In this document: in pieces, positions 21,455 to 31,334 of the stretch | Numbering within the stretch: the first letter of the stretch is position 1 | Layout of the letters: every line of letters begins with the position of its first letter | NCBI RefSeq assembly: GCF_004011695.2 | Contig: NC_082411.1 | Location: forward strand, 1,534,001-1,598,000 | From: Ascochyta rabiei | Taxonomy: Eukaryota > Ascomycota > Dothideomycetes > Pleosporales > Didymellaceae | Reading direction: 5' to 3' | Length of the DNA stretch: 64,000 nucleotides | Notes under the pieces: generated by a model | Database searches by the model: none | What the model saw: only the letters and a program-made list of their open reading frames with translations | Told to the model about the DNA's origin: nothing | Translations under genes and position numbers: made by a program

Positions 21455-22825
21455 ATGGCAAGCACCCCTACAGAACACCCCACCACCACGGCGACATTGC
21501 CTTCTCGCCAAAAACCAATTCCCTACTCCTTCGCAGACGGGCAGCGCACTCAGCTCTCCTCCATTCTCCCACCCCTTGTCTTTGGCACCGCGACCTTCAA
21601 CCACCAATACAATGACGACCCATTCGCCATGGATACAACAGGGCTGGTGACCTCAGCCCTCACACACGGCATCCGCGCCTTCGACACATCGCCCTACTAC
21701 GGTCCGTCTGAGGAGCTGCTCGGCAACGCGCTTGCGGCCCCTTTTGTGCGTGAAACCTTCCCGCGAGACTCGTACATGATCCTGACCAAGGTTGGGCGGA
21801 TACGTGGATCCGAGTTTGACTATAGCAAAGAATGGGTTCGACAGAGTGTAAGGCGGAGTTTGGAGAGGTTGCACACCAAATACCTCGACCTGGTGTACTG
21901 CCACGACGTCGAGTTTGTGAGCCCTGCCGAGGTCCTCGAGGCCGTGCGTGAGCTGCGGCGCATACGAGACGAAGAGGGCACAGTCCGGTACATTGGTATC
22001 TCTGGATACCCGCTCGATGTGCTGGGCGACATGGCCGAGATGGTTCTGCGTGAGACAGGCGAGCCGCTGAACGCGGTGCAATCGTACGCCAACTTCACGC
22101 TCCAGAACCAGACTCTTGCTGGACCCCGCGGTATCCAGCGTCTCCGCAACGCCGGCGTCGATGTTGTCCCCAACGCGTCGATTCTGGGCATGGGTCTGCT
22201 GCGCCGGCAGGGTGTGCCGTGTGGTGCGCTCGGTGACTGGCATCCCGCCCCTTCGACGCTGCGCACTGCAGTCCGCAACGCGAGTGACTTCTGCGACTCG
22301 TACGGCGAGAGGTTGGAAGTCATCGCCATCCGTTTTGCGCTAGAGACGTGGATCTCTGCGGGTGCGCTGTGCGGCTCCCAGGGCGATCCAGCCTCCGGCG
22401 TGCCCTGGCAACACGAATCCAACGACGATGTCGGCGGCACAAAACTCGGTGTGAGCGTCATTGGTGTGTCGCGCGCACCTGAGCTCGAGAAGACCATGTT
22501 GGTCTGGCGCTCGATTCTCGATGGGCTCGAGGGGGGCGAAGAGACGGCCGTCCAGGCTGGACGGTGGAGCAGAGCTTGGGAGTGGTCGCGGAACAGGAGA
22601 CAGGCTGTGCAGATCCTGGCCGAGGGGATCCAGGAGATGCTTGGCGATGGTTTTGGCTTCGCGTGGGCCAGCCCTGACCCAGGATACGTGAACCAGAGAG
22701 TGAAGACCCCCAAGGTCACGGACGAGAACGATACGCCCTGGCTCACGCCGGCAGCGAGTCCTGAGGCTAAGCCTGTCCAGGGCGGAGCAGAGGTTCCTGA
22801 GGAGAAGAGTCTGCCGCTGCGGTGA
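21455..22825 (+). CDS. ARA2: Aldo/keto reductase, D-arabinose/L-galactose dehydrogenase type
   Basis: A single-exon frame of 456 aa from ATG 21455. The AKR catalytic tetrad is visible: D77 and Y82 (FDTSPYYGPSE), K112 (ILTKVGRI) and H150 (YCHDVEF). VRRSLERLHTKYLDLVYCHD, RYIGISGYPLDVL and NASILGMGLLRRQG are hallmarks of the Ara2/L-galactose dehydrogenase branch. In yeast, Ara2 oxidises D-arabinose to D-arabinono-1,4-lactone for erythroascorbate synthesis with NAD. The length exceeds yeast Ara2 because of an N-terminal extension (about 40 residues) and a variable tail rich in Pro/Glu. The ATG at 21455 is chosen because upstream residues are low in similarity to the family. Confidence 0.88.
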   Translation: MASTPTEHPTTTATLPSRQKPIPYSFADGQRTQLSSILPPLVFGTATFNHQYNDDPFAMDTTGLVTSALTHGIRAFDTSPYYGPSEELLGNALAAPFVRETFPRDSYMILTKVGRIRGSEFDYSKEWVRQSVRRSLERLHTKYLDLVYCHDVEFVSPAEVLEAVRELRRIRDEEGTVRYIGISGYPLDVLGDMAEMVLRETGEPLNAVQSYANFTLQNQTLAGPRGIQRLRNAGVDVVPNASILGMGLLRRQGVPCGALGDWHPAPSTLRTAVRNASDFCDSYGERLEVIAIRFALETWISAGALCGSQGDPASGVPWQHESNDDVGGTKLGVSVIGVSRAPELEKTMLVWRSILDGLEGGEETAVQAGRWSRAWEWSRNRRQAVQILAEGIQEMLGDGFGFAWASPDPGYVNQRVKTPKVTDENDTPWLTPAASPEAKPVQGGAEVPEEKSLPLR

Positions 22826-23383
22826 CAGATTTGAAGTGTAACGAAAGAAAAAAAGTACATTGAGATGACATAATGAGTACACATCTTACAAACAGCTAGA
22901 GTTCGATATTCCGCATTCACTTGCTTAGCATTGGAGTAAATAGCTACTTGAAAGCACCCGCCACACACATCTCTCCATTTCCAACCACAATCTTTCGCCG
23001 GATTTGGTATTGAGCACTGAGAAGAAACGCAAATCTTGTCAGCCTAAGATGACTGCACTTTGAGCCTAAGAAAGCCGACGTGCTTGCGCCAAGGGTTACA
23101 CCGTATACCCTCGTGACTACGCGTCAGTACGCATGTAGGCTTCAGCCTGACGGCGCAAGCTGTCTTTGTTCTCTCTCTGTCCATTTTACTCAACTGCTGT
23201 CTTGTTCTCGTATGACAGCGCTACCTCTCATCTCAAAACAGGACAGACATTGCACATAAGTATGCAATGGCGTTGAAGGCGTTGTATGGCGTGTCCATAC
23301 TAAAGAACCAGTATGACGACGTCTTCAACCAGATCAGCCGCGAGGGTTGGTGAGAAACAGCCGTACCTCACCTCCTACAGCTA
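22826..23383. other. Intergenic flank with possible host exon next to the transposon
   Basis: Mostly non-coding. From about 23219 to 23350 a frame reads RYLSSQNRTDIAHKYAMALK... ending FNQISREGW and looks exon-like, with an acceptor-like ATGACAG just before it. The same frame resumes on the far side of the transposon (see 27393). The family was not recognised. Confidence 0.35.
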
Positions 23384-23430
23384 CCGTGTCCGTGCGCGTG
23401 ATGCCCGGATTCGCGTGACGCCCCACCAAC
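23384..23430. repeat. Left TIR of element A
   Basis: 47 bp, an exact inverted match to 27344-27390. It contains a near-perfect direct duplication of a 12-mer (CGCGTGATGCCC / CGCGTGACGCCC). Confidence 0.95.
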
Positions 23431-23524
23431 CGCCTTAACGCTTATACAGAGATAAGGTTATACAGCCACCTATAATAGCTATTATTATAAGATTTTATAG
23501 TAGAGTAGTAAAGTAATGCTTATA

Positions 23525-23587
23525 ACGTACTCCACGGGTGAGCGGATCAAACGGGTGAGCGGATCACTCTGCCAAGACCACACCAAA
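23525..23587. repeat. Left TIR of element B
   Basis: 63 bp. It contains two exact copies of a 15-mer (CGGGTGAGCGGATCA) spaced 17 bp apart, probably a duplicated transposase site. It retains several unmutated CpA sites. Confidence 0.95.
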
Positions 23588-23605
23588 CCTCCACCTTACC
23601 ACGCA

Positions 23606-25200
23606 ATGCCTCAACAACAACATTAATCTACGCCCTTAAGAGAAGCTGCAATACAGCTTGCGCTCTAGGCAATTAAACAAGACGTAACGCTTACTGTGTA
23701 ACGCGCTGCAGCTATATATAACATGCCTTACAGCACACTACACGCTTAATACACAGGACAACCTGCATAAGCTAATTATATGCCAGTTTAACAGATTATA
23801 GACCAGACTAAGGAGGACGTGATTACTAAGTACATCCTTAAGATAGATGCACAAGGATTTGCTCCTTAGCTGGCTGCTGTAGCTAATATAGCCAATTCTT
23901 TGCGTGCTAAGCGTAATATAGGCTATATTAGCATAAACTGGCCTAACATGTTTATTAAGCGCTGCCCTAACCTTAAAGTAAGGTTTAATTACAAGTACGA
24001 CTATAAGAGAGCCCTCTGTAAGAATCTAGAGATTATTAGGGGCTAGTTTAGGCTTGTAGCAAATGTTAAAGCTAAGTATAGTATCTAGGACAATAACATA
24101 TATAACTTTAATAAGACAGGCTTTATAATAGGCCAGATATTAACAGAAGCAGTTGTTACAGGCTTAGAGCGTTAAGGACAGCTAAAGGCAGTGCAGCAGG
24201 GCAATTAAGAGTAGACAACAGTCATACAGGGCATTAATGGCACAGGGTAGGCTATTCTACCCTTTATTATCTTTAAAGGCTGTAACTACCTCTCTGCCTG
24301 GTACAAAGAGGACAATCTGCCCTATAACTGGGTTATTGGAGTCTCTAAGAACAGATAGACTACTAACAAGCTTAGTCTAGACTAGTTAAAGCACTTTAAT
24401 GCCTATACAAAGACGCGCACCTAAGGAGTACACTAGCTGCTCCTTATTAACAGCCACAAAAGCTACAACTCCCTTAACTTCTAACAATACTATAAGGAAG
24501 CAAAGATTGTTACACTATATATGCCTCTACACTTATCTTACCTCTTACAACTACTAGATATAGGTTATTTTACCCCTCTAAAGAAGGCATATAGGCGCTA
24601 AGCTAAGAATCTTATATATAACTATATTACTTATATTACTAAAACTAAGTTCCTACTATGCTTTATAGACGCCTATAAGGAGATATTTACTTCTAGTAAT
24701 ATCTAAGGAGGCTTCTAAAGCGCTAGAATAGTCCCCCTTAACCCAGAACAGGTTATAATGGGTCTTGATGTCCGCCTACGTACCCTACCGCTACCTACTG
24801 TAGAAGATAAGCCCTGGCAGTCCTAAACCCTAAGCACTACCCTGCAATTAGGGTCGCAATTAACGCTGGTTTAAGAGAGGATTTAAAGGCATGCAAGCAG
24901 CTTACTAACTTTAATAGTTAAGGCCTTTAAAAAGCTTACTAAAGGCGCAGCTATAGTAGCGCATAAGCTAGTGTTAGCTTAAAGGGAGATTACTAGGCTT
25001 TAAGCAGCAAATAAGGCTGCTATGCAACATAAATCGTATAAAAGAAAGCAATTATAGCAGAAGGAAGTCCTAACAGCTAAGAAAGGCCTTTAATTAACTA
25101 CTCTAACTAAGTTTGGGGCGCGTAGTAATAGTAAGAAGGCAAAGAAGCAAGTGCGCGCTAAAGGAGGGGAAGTAACCTAAAGATGCTGTACAAAGTGCTA
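23606..25200 (+). pseudogene. Fot1-like transposase, RIP-inactivated (element B)
   Basis: ATG at 23606 starts MPQQQH, then a stop follows. Reading through stops, the N-terminal helix-turn-helix is visible (IQLALQAIKQD, RAAAIYNMPYSTL), then DDE-domain pieces (LPFIIFKG, SAWYKEDNLPYNWVIGVSKNR, SHKSYNSLNF, TLYMPLHLSYLLQLLDIGYF, LNPEQVIMGLDVRLRTLPLP). Many TAG/TAA codons stand where Gln would be expected, consistent with C-to-T change in CAG/CAA. The end is approximate. Confidence 0.85.
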
Positions 25201-25324
25201 TAATGTTAGACATAACTTGCGTATATATAAGAAGGCTATAGAAGATATTTCTAAATAATATTATGTACTGCACTACTGTATATAAGGCTAAAGTGGGCTA
25301 ATGCAAGCTATAATAGGGTAGAAA

Positions 25325-25387
25325 TTTGGTGTGGTCTTGGCAGAGTGATCCGCTCACCCGTTTGATCCGCTCACCCGTGGAGTACGT
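25325..25387. repeat. Right TIR of element B
   Basis: Exact inverse of the left TIR, ending one base before the flanking TA. Confidence 0.95.
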
Positions 25388-25559
25388 TAATTAATTTAGC
25401 CTATTAATATTTACTTAGAAGTGTAATATTACAGCTGCTGTAGGTAGTAATAGTTAGGGCAGCTAGAGGCGGTAATAGGGGACTACGTCTACTAACATTA
25501 TCTCTAGGAGTATATTTTTAATGCTTTTTTAGCTAGGTTGCTTATAAAGCTTTCTTTTT

Positions 25560-27240
25560 ACCCCTTTAAGGCAATTATATAGCTTTTACAGCATTAAGCT
25601 TTTATTATTAATACTGCTTTTTAGCCTTCTGTTTAGCCTTCTAATTTGCTATATTAGCCTTCTCCTTCTTACGCCTCTCTTTAGCTGCCTCTCTTACTAC
25701 ACACTTCTCCTCCTTCTCCTTCTCCTTAACTAGCTTCTTAGCAGCTGCTACTTTCTTATTAGTCGCTTTTCTAAGTACTTCCTCCTTTTCTTCTTACTTT
25801 CTTATCCTTTTACAGAAGTGTGCTTCTTTAATCTTCCTTAGTAACTAAAAAACAGCACTACTATAGTACTCCTTTTACTACTGCAAATCTAAGGCTTTAT
25901 TCTTCTTCTTATACTTCTTCTACTTCTTAAGCGTCTTTTTAAGGCTATCTATCTTATATTAGAGGAGTAAGGCCTTAACTAAGATATAGTAAATTAATTG
26001 TCTTATCTTTTTAGCGTTGCAACTACTCTTATCTCTAGCAACCTTCTATAACAACGTCTCTATTTTAAGCTAGTCTTTATTACTATAAACAGAAGATAAC
26101 ATAGTATCTAAATCTAAGCTCTCTAAGCTCTCTAGTAGTGTTTTAGTAAAGTAATTAAGGATAATGTTAGAATTAAGTAGATAGATACCTGTTGCGTTAA
26201 AGGACTTAAGTATTAGCTTTTTAGTAAAGCTAGAGATCTACACCTAATAGAAGAGCTAAAAGAAGTCTACTCTCTTAATATTTGTATAGTTTTAAGACTT
26301 ATAGATCTCTGTTGTAACAGCTTTTAAGTATACTGTTAATAGAGGCTTAAACAGCACTATATTAAGCAGCTAGAGCGTCTAGGTTAAGTAAGGAGGTAAC
26401 ATAGCTAGGAGTATCTTGTTATTATTATAGTAGTTAATAAAGTCTATTGTTATATAGGATCTATAGCTATCTAGTATTAATAACCTCTACTTCCTCTAAG
26501 GTTTCTCCTTAGTATAGTAATTAAACACCTACTCTAGCTACGTAAGCCTAATCTTATTGTTTAACTATCCTAAGGGAGATAAGGTAACTATTACTAAGTG
26601 TACCCCTAGCTTAATTTTAGCTACCTAGTCTAATTTAATATTGCTCTTCTTAGACGTGTAGATAAGCCTAGGTAGTAACACTAATCTATTAGCACACACA
26701 CACGCTATAAGTATCTACTAATTCTAGTTACTATCTTAAATAGATGCTTTAACCTTTCTTTTTATCTATATACGTTTACTAAACACATATTTTATTCTAG
26801 TAGTCTGTCTAATTATAAAGCCCTTTTTATCTATATTATATATATAGTAAGGCTTAATTAAGTATTTAGTAATCTTAAGCTGTAGTAGGTTAAAATAGAG
26901 CTTATATTTATTATAGGAATTAGCGTTATAACGCTAGCAATCTATCCTAGTTAAGTAACGTAAGATAAGATAGATAGAGTACTTATTAATAAAACACGTA
27001 ACCTAGCTTTTAGAGACTAGTTTTTAAGCTAGTAGTAACGCGAAATTCTGTATTATCTCTTATATAGAAGGTAAGTAACAGCTAGTAAGCAATTCTATAT
27101 ACTTTACTAGCTCTATCTCTTATTATAGGTTAAGTTGTTGTTATTTAATAATCTTAGTTGTGTATAATGCCTAAAGGCCTTAGTGTCTCTAAGCTAACAT
27201 TAATCTATTAATACTAAACCTAGCTGCAACTTTGTTATAC
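25560..27240 (-). pseudogene. CENP-B/pogo-type transposase relic of element A
   Basis: The minus strand read across stops shows blocks typical of fungal DDE superfamily endonucleases: INYYNNNKILLAMLPPY, PLLTVYLKAV, KRVDFF, FTKKLILKSFNATG, then a Lys-rich tail (KKTLKKQKKYKKKNK). Limits are approximate because no frame stays open. Stops fall at positions where Gln or Trp are expected. Confidence 0.75.
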
Positions 27241-27343
27241 AAAAAATCCTCTCCTAGTTTTAAGGATTTAATTACTTTTATTGCTAATTAAATTAGATCT
27301 ATATTAGTTATGTTGTGACGCGTTAAAGATTGGTGTATTTGGT

Positions 27344-27390
27344 GTTGGTGGGGCGTCACGCGAATCCGGGCATCACGCGCACGGACACGG
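27344..27390. repeat. Right TIR of element A
   Basis: Exact inverse of the left TIR, followed by TA, the presumed target-site duplication. Confidence 0.95.
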
Positions 27391-27392
27391 TA

Positions 27393-28763
27393 GGGATCGA
27401 TCAGAGCGTGTCGGCTCTGCCGGAAGCCGAGTCATCTTCGCGCAAGTCGAGCCGGTCAGTAGCGGAAGATACCAGGTCCTCGTCGTCTAGCCGCAGACTT
27501 GGTACGAGGAAGGCATACGAGGCTGAATCTACACGTACGATGTGAACCCTCCCCCCTTTTCACAGATGCTGTACTTACATCTTCAAAGGCCAGAAGAATC
27601 CCTCCGTCAATCTCCGGCGTCGTCAAATCAGAAAAAGCAAAAGGTACTCATCCCACTTCGCACGCCTGACCGAGCGCGTCAAACACCACGACGCGCATGA
27701 TACCGCCCAAACACAATCTCCCAATCCTTACTATGGCGCGATGCCACCGTGTCGTCAGAAGACAGTGGACCAGAGCCTCACTATGGGAATGAAGAAGCTC
27801 TGATCGACTCACTGTCCGAGGATGAATTATTACAGGACACGCCAAAGCCAGCAAAGCCAGTGCCTAGAGCAACGTCATCGTCGACAAAGCACTGGGAGCA
27901 CATCGACTGTGTCTTCTGGATCCAAGCCCGCGAAGGCGCCTACCGGATGCCCCTCCCCCCTCTCCCTCTCTCTGTCCGCACCTCCTTCGAGTTTGCATTC
28001 AACGCCGACTACCTCACCAAACCATGTCACATGAGGCGAAAAGCAGAAGATACGCAGTACTTGTTATAACCTCAGCCGGTTTTGCGCTAGAGTTGTGATG
28101 ACAGAGGGAGGGGTTCGATCGGGTTTTTATCCGCTTCCTGACGTGGATCGCATAGCGGTGGCGTGGTCGGACATGCAGTACTGGGTCCGGGATGTAGAGG
28201 CTTCTTCGCGCCGAGTCCGAGGTGCGTGTGGGGAGATTGAATTGTTCAAAGATTTTTCGTGACGAAGTTTGGACGTGCTGTTCGTACGGCTATGTTGAAT
28301 GTTGCGTGGGTTTGACAGGCTTATGTAGTTTCCTACTCCACGAAAGATGCATTTGCAGCCGGGCTGAGAACGCAATACTCAGCCCTCTGAGTGGTTCTAT
28401 TTGGCCTTTCGTTGGAGAAGATTGGTGTGTGACACGACGCTATGCGGATATGTCAGGCACGAGGGAAATCTAGAGCCTCATGACTGACGCGGGAGATGTG
28501 AGATAGGGAATGTGGTACTCAAAATGTATCCGGCTACAAATGACGAATGAAATGGTACAGTACGCGCATATCAACATGATGGGTATTACGCCTGTGTAGT
28601 GTTGCAGATGTTCATCTGGAAATTACAGTATGCATCTGCTTACAAAAGCCCTCCATAGTCGTCCTCGGCTACCACCACCATTACTCCAGAAGGGAACATT
28701 TTCAACGTAGATTGTCTGTAAAAGAGCAGCAACTAGAGAAAACAACAACCACGCCAAACGGAC
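27393..28763. other. Unassigned flank with coding-like fragments
   Basis: At 27393-27545 a frame (IDQSVSALPEAESSSRKSSRSV, ending ESTRTM) is Ser-rich and coding-like. It is in the same phase as the exon-like frame left of the transposon if the element is removed. At about 27743-28069 another open frame (ALIDSLSEDELLQDTPKP, then WEHIDCVFWIQAREGAYRMP) lacks an ATG and any recognised domain. They could be parts of one host gene split by element A. The rest (28070-28763) shows nothing. Confidence 0.35.
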
Positions 28764-31334
28764 TCATTGTCTAGCCCGCGAGGAGGCAGATTTAGGAAAG
28801 AGCAGCGCAAGACCCTCCTCCCAATCACGATCGCCAACAATGTCAATCACTGGCCGCCCAGTTTCGTCGACAGCCTGCAGGTCGACAGGTCCGCCCAGAC
28901 TAACAAGCAGACTTAGCACTTGAGTGTCGCTGTTCTCTACCGCCTGGAGCACAGAGTTCCACCCCCTGTGCATCCTGTTAATGTCCGCGCCCCTGCTCAA
29001 CAACATCTGAATGACTTCCGTGTTGGTGCCGTCGTAGCTGCGTAGCGCCTTGACAAGAGGGAGGTGTTCACCCGGTGCATTGGGGTCCGCATTTGCTTCG
29101 TCGAGAAGATAGCGCACAATACTCCTGTGCCCCTCGCGAATTGCCGTTGTCAAAGGGGAGAACACACCACAGTTCTTATCCTCTACACTCACACCTGCGC
29201 CAAGCAGGAGTTTGACGCTTTCCAGCTGACCTGCGTGAACAGCCATTTCTACCACGCCGCGAAAAGCGCGGGGGTTTATTCCGGGAACAGCGAGAAGACG
29301 CTTCAGCACAATGGGGTTCCTGACCGCCATGCAGAGCGGCCAGTCTTGCCCACGGACCGCTGGGTTGGCGCCACGTTCGAGCAGAATGTCGACAAGTTCA
29401 AGATCATTTTCACGAATGGCAGTTGTCAGGGCCGTGTGACCGCCTTCCGGACAGCGGTCGTTAGGGTTGACGCCTTGGTCAAGGAGGTAGAGGAGAGCAT
29501 CTTTGTCTTTGTGGGAGACAGCAGTTTCGATGATACCTTTGGGCGTGTATAAATCTGCGCCTGCTGCGACGAGTTGCGGGAGGAAATGTGTACGTTTGTG
29601 GGTAATACATTTGAAGGTCGGATATTCGACGGCTTTGTAGTTGGGGTCTGCACCCTTCTCAAGGAGGTAGGTTACAATGTCTGGGCTATTGTCGCGAATT
29701 GCAGAAGCCAAGGGCGTATATGCTCCATCTTTTCTGACGTTTGGGGAGACACCGGCGTTGATGAGGACTTTGACAGATTCTAGCTTCTTTAGACTTGCGG
29801 CAAGCTCCATGATGCCAGGGGTCCTTTTGTGATCAGCGCCGCGCGAGAGTAGAAGGCTAAGTGCGTCCGGGTGGTAACAAGATGGCCACAGAGGATGCTT
29901 GGGACATGGAAGATTGGGGTCGGCGCCGTGATCCAAAAGAGTTGCCATGATGTCTGTTTGACCAGATTGAATAGCTTTGAAGAGCGCTGTGGTACCCTCA
30001 TTGTCTTTGAAGTTCGCATCAGCGCCATTCTTGAGTAAAATCTCAGCACACTGTACAGACGCAGCTTGCGTGGCAGCGAAGAGTGGAGTAATACCACCCT
30101 CGTTGGAGCCATTTGCGTCAGCTCCATACTGAAGAAGGACAGAGGTCGTCCCTGGATCTCTGTTCTCGATGGCTATACGTAACAAGCCAGCTTCTGTGAG
30201 AGGATCTATCTTGGTGCCACCTGCTAGCAGCTGTTCAAGGACACGGCTATGCCCTTGCCTGACTGCTGCGACCACATCCTCTCTGCCACCGACCGCTCTC
30301 GGGCTTCCTGACTGACGTAATATCCTGTTGTGCATCGTAGGAGAATCCATCTGAGGACGTGACATAAAGCTATCGTGCGGGTAACGAGATTCGTGAACGT
30401 TGAGATTGTTGTTGTGTTCCCTCCGAGACCACGCCGGTTCCTCGTAGGGCATGTGGTGGTTGTGGACCAGTCTATCAGAAGGTCTTGCCGAACTAGGATG
30501 TGAAGCTTCTCGAACCGAGCCACCGGAGTGTATGCTGGATGTTCGCCAGTCGTCGTGCAAATAGGTGACGTCAGGGGACATTCGATGCTCCTGATGCTGT
30601 GGATTCATGTCGCTCAAATTGGGCCGCATCCTGGCTAAGTTTGTAAGCTCGCTTGCTGTTGGTCGAAGTTCGTTGAAAGACAGCCTGCTATCCAGGCGGA
30701 CGGGTGGGAAAACTTGTTCCGAAGGACTATGGTCGCTCTTCGACGGCGGTAGAGGTGGTGACGTTGCTGGCGGAGGAGTCCGACGAGGCGTTAGTGCGGA
30801 TGTTGTCTTTGTCGGGTTGATGCGCTCGAGGGCAGCAATGAGACCAGCATATCCGATTGATATAGTTGCATCGGCATGGTCGTCGCCTATCGTCCACCGA
30901 AAGATAGCAGAGCTTACTTTCAAAGACTCGATACTCTTCAAAAGTGCCAACCGCACCTTGTCCACTTCCGAGTCGGCGAACATCATACGCATACGCTTGC
31001 CCAGGCCGCCCTTGCCATTGTCGTTATCGATGAACCTTGAGATCATCTGGCTCAGAACTGTGAACTCATCGTAAACCTGCCGAAAACGCGTATCCAGCCC
31101 TTGTGTGATCTCCACTGGATAAGTCTTGTGTGATTTGAACGACTCGTTAATGCCTGCTTCGATCGACCAGACTAGACGAGCAAGGTTGAGGAAGGCTGTA
31201 GCCAAATGGAAGAACCCTCGCACTGGCTCTTTCGACGAGCTTAGGTATTCTAACATGCGAATCGAGACAGTGTTTCCTTGCGCATTGACTCTCTGACAGA
31301 GGCCAATGGTTGTTTCCTTGCGTGAGGGGGCCAT
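28764..31334 (-). CDS. Ankyrin-repeat protein with fungal NLR-type N-terminal helical domain
   Basis: An intronless frame of 856 aa from ATG 31334; an upstream in-frame extension lacks similarity. Residues 1-175 form an all-alpha region (VSIRMLEYLSSSKEPVRGFFHL, LSQMISRFIDNDNGKGGLGKRMR, DKVRLALLKSIESLKVSSAIFRWT) like the N-terminal domains in front of fungal NLR or ankyrin proteins. Residues 175-350 are Pro/Ser-rich and probably disordered. From about 351 to the end run some 13-14 ankyrin repeats (TPLFAATQ...CAEILLKNGADANFKD pattern). No NACHT/NB-ARC is present. A role in signalling or self/non-self recognition is inferred from architecture only. Confidence 0.8.
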   Translation of the reverse strand: MAPSRKETTIGLCQRVNAQGNTVSIRMLEYLSSSKEPVRGFFHLATAFLNLARLVWSIEAGINESFKSHKTYPVEITQGLDTRFRQVYDEFTVLSQMISRFIDNDNGKGGLGKRMRMMFADSEVDKVRLALLKSIESLKVSSAIFRWTIGDDHADATISIGYAGLIAALERINPTKTTSALTPRRTPPPATSPPLPPSKSDHSPSEQVFPPVRLDSRLSFNELRPTASELTNLARMRPNLSDMNPQHQEHRMSPDVTYLHDDWRTSSIHSGGSVREASHPSSARPSDRLVHNHHMPYEEPAWSRREHNNNLNVHESRYPHDSFMSRPQMDSPTMHNRILRQSGSPRAVGGREDVVAAVRQGHSRVLEQLLAGGTKIDPLTEAGLLRIAIENRDPGTTSVLLQYGADANGSNEGGITPLFAATQAASVQCAEILLKNGADANFKDNEGTTALFKAIQSGQTDIMATLLDHGADPNLPCPKHPLWPSCYHPDALSLLLSRGADHKRTPGIMELAASLKKLESVKVLINAGVSPNVRKDGAYTPLASAIRDNSPDIVTYLLEKGADPNYKAVEYPTFKCITHKRTHFLPQLVAAGADLYTPKGIIETAVSHKDKDALLYLLDQGVNPNDRCPEGGHTALTTAIRENDLELVDILLERGANPAVRGQDWPLCMAVRNPIVLKRLLAVPGINPRAFRGVVEMAVHAGQLESVKLLLGAGVSVEDKNCGVFSPLTTAIREGHRSIVRYLLDEANADPNAPGEHLPLVKALRSYDGTNTEVIQMLLSRGADINRMHRGWNSVLQAVENSDTQVLSLLVSLGGPVDLQAVDETGRPVIDIVGDRDWEEGLALLFPKSASSRARQ

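Larger units (their letters stand above)
23525..25387 (+). mobile_element. Nested Fot1/pogo-like DNA transposon (element B), 1,863 bp, RIP-degraded
   Basis: TIRs of 63 bp, perfectly inverted, lie at 23525-23587 and 25325-25387 (start ACGTACTCCACGGGTGAGC). TA flanks both ends (23523-23524, 25388-25389), and the element sits 141 bp inside the left end of element A. Length and coding layout fit Fot1-type elements. Copy C at 35924 has the same total length and related TIRs, so both belong to one family with diverged end sequences. Confidence 0.93.
23384..27390 (-). mobile_element. Outer pogo/Tc1-mariner DNA transposon (element A), RIP-degraded, interrupted by element B
   Basis: Perfect 47-bp terminal inverted repeats lie at 23384-23430 and 27344-27390 (start CCGTGTCCGTGCGCGTG), flanked by TA at 23382-23383 and 27391-27392. 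Without the nested insertion the element is about 2.14 kb. Its interior is very AT-rich with stops in every frame. On the minus strand, reading through stops, transposase remnants remain: a DSYRSYITIDFINYYNNNK block, LLAMLPPY, SFTKKLILKSFNATGIYLLN; these match CENP-B/pogo-type DDE transposases of fungi. The TIRs keep normal base composition. No active product is possible from this copy. Confidence 0.9.
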
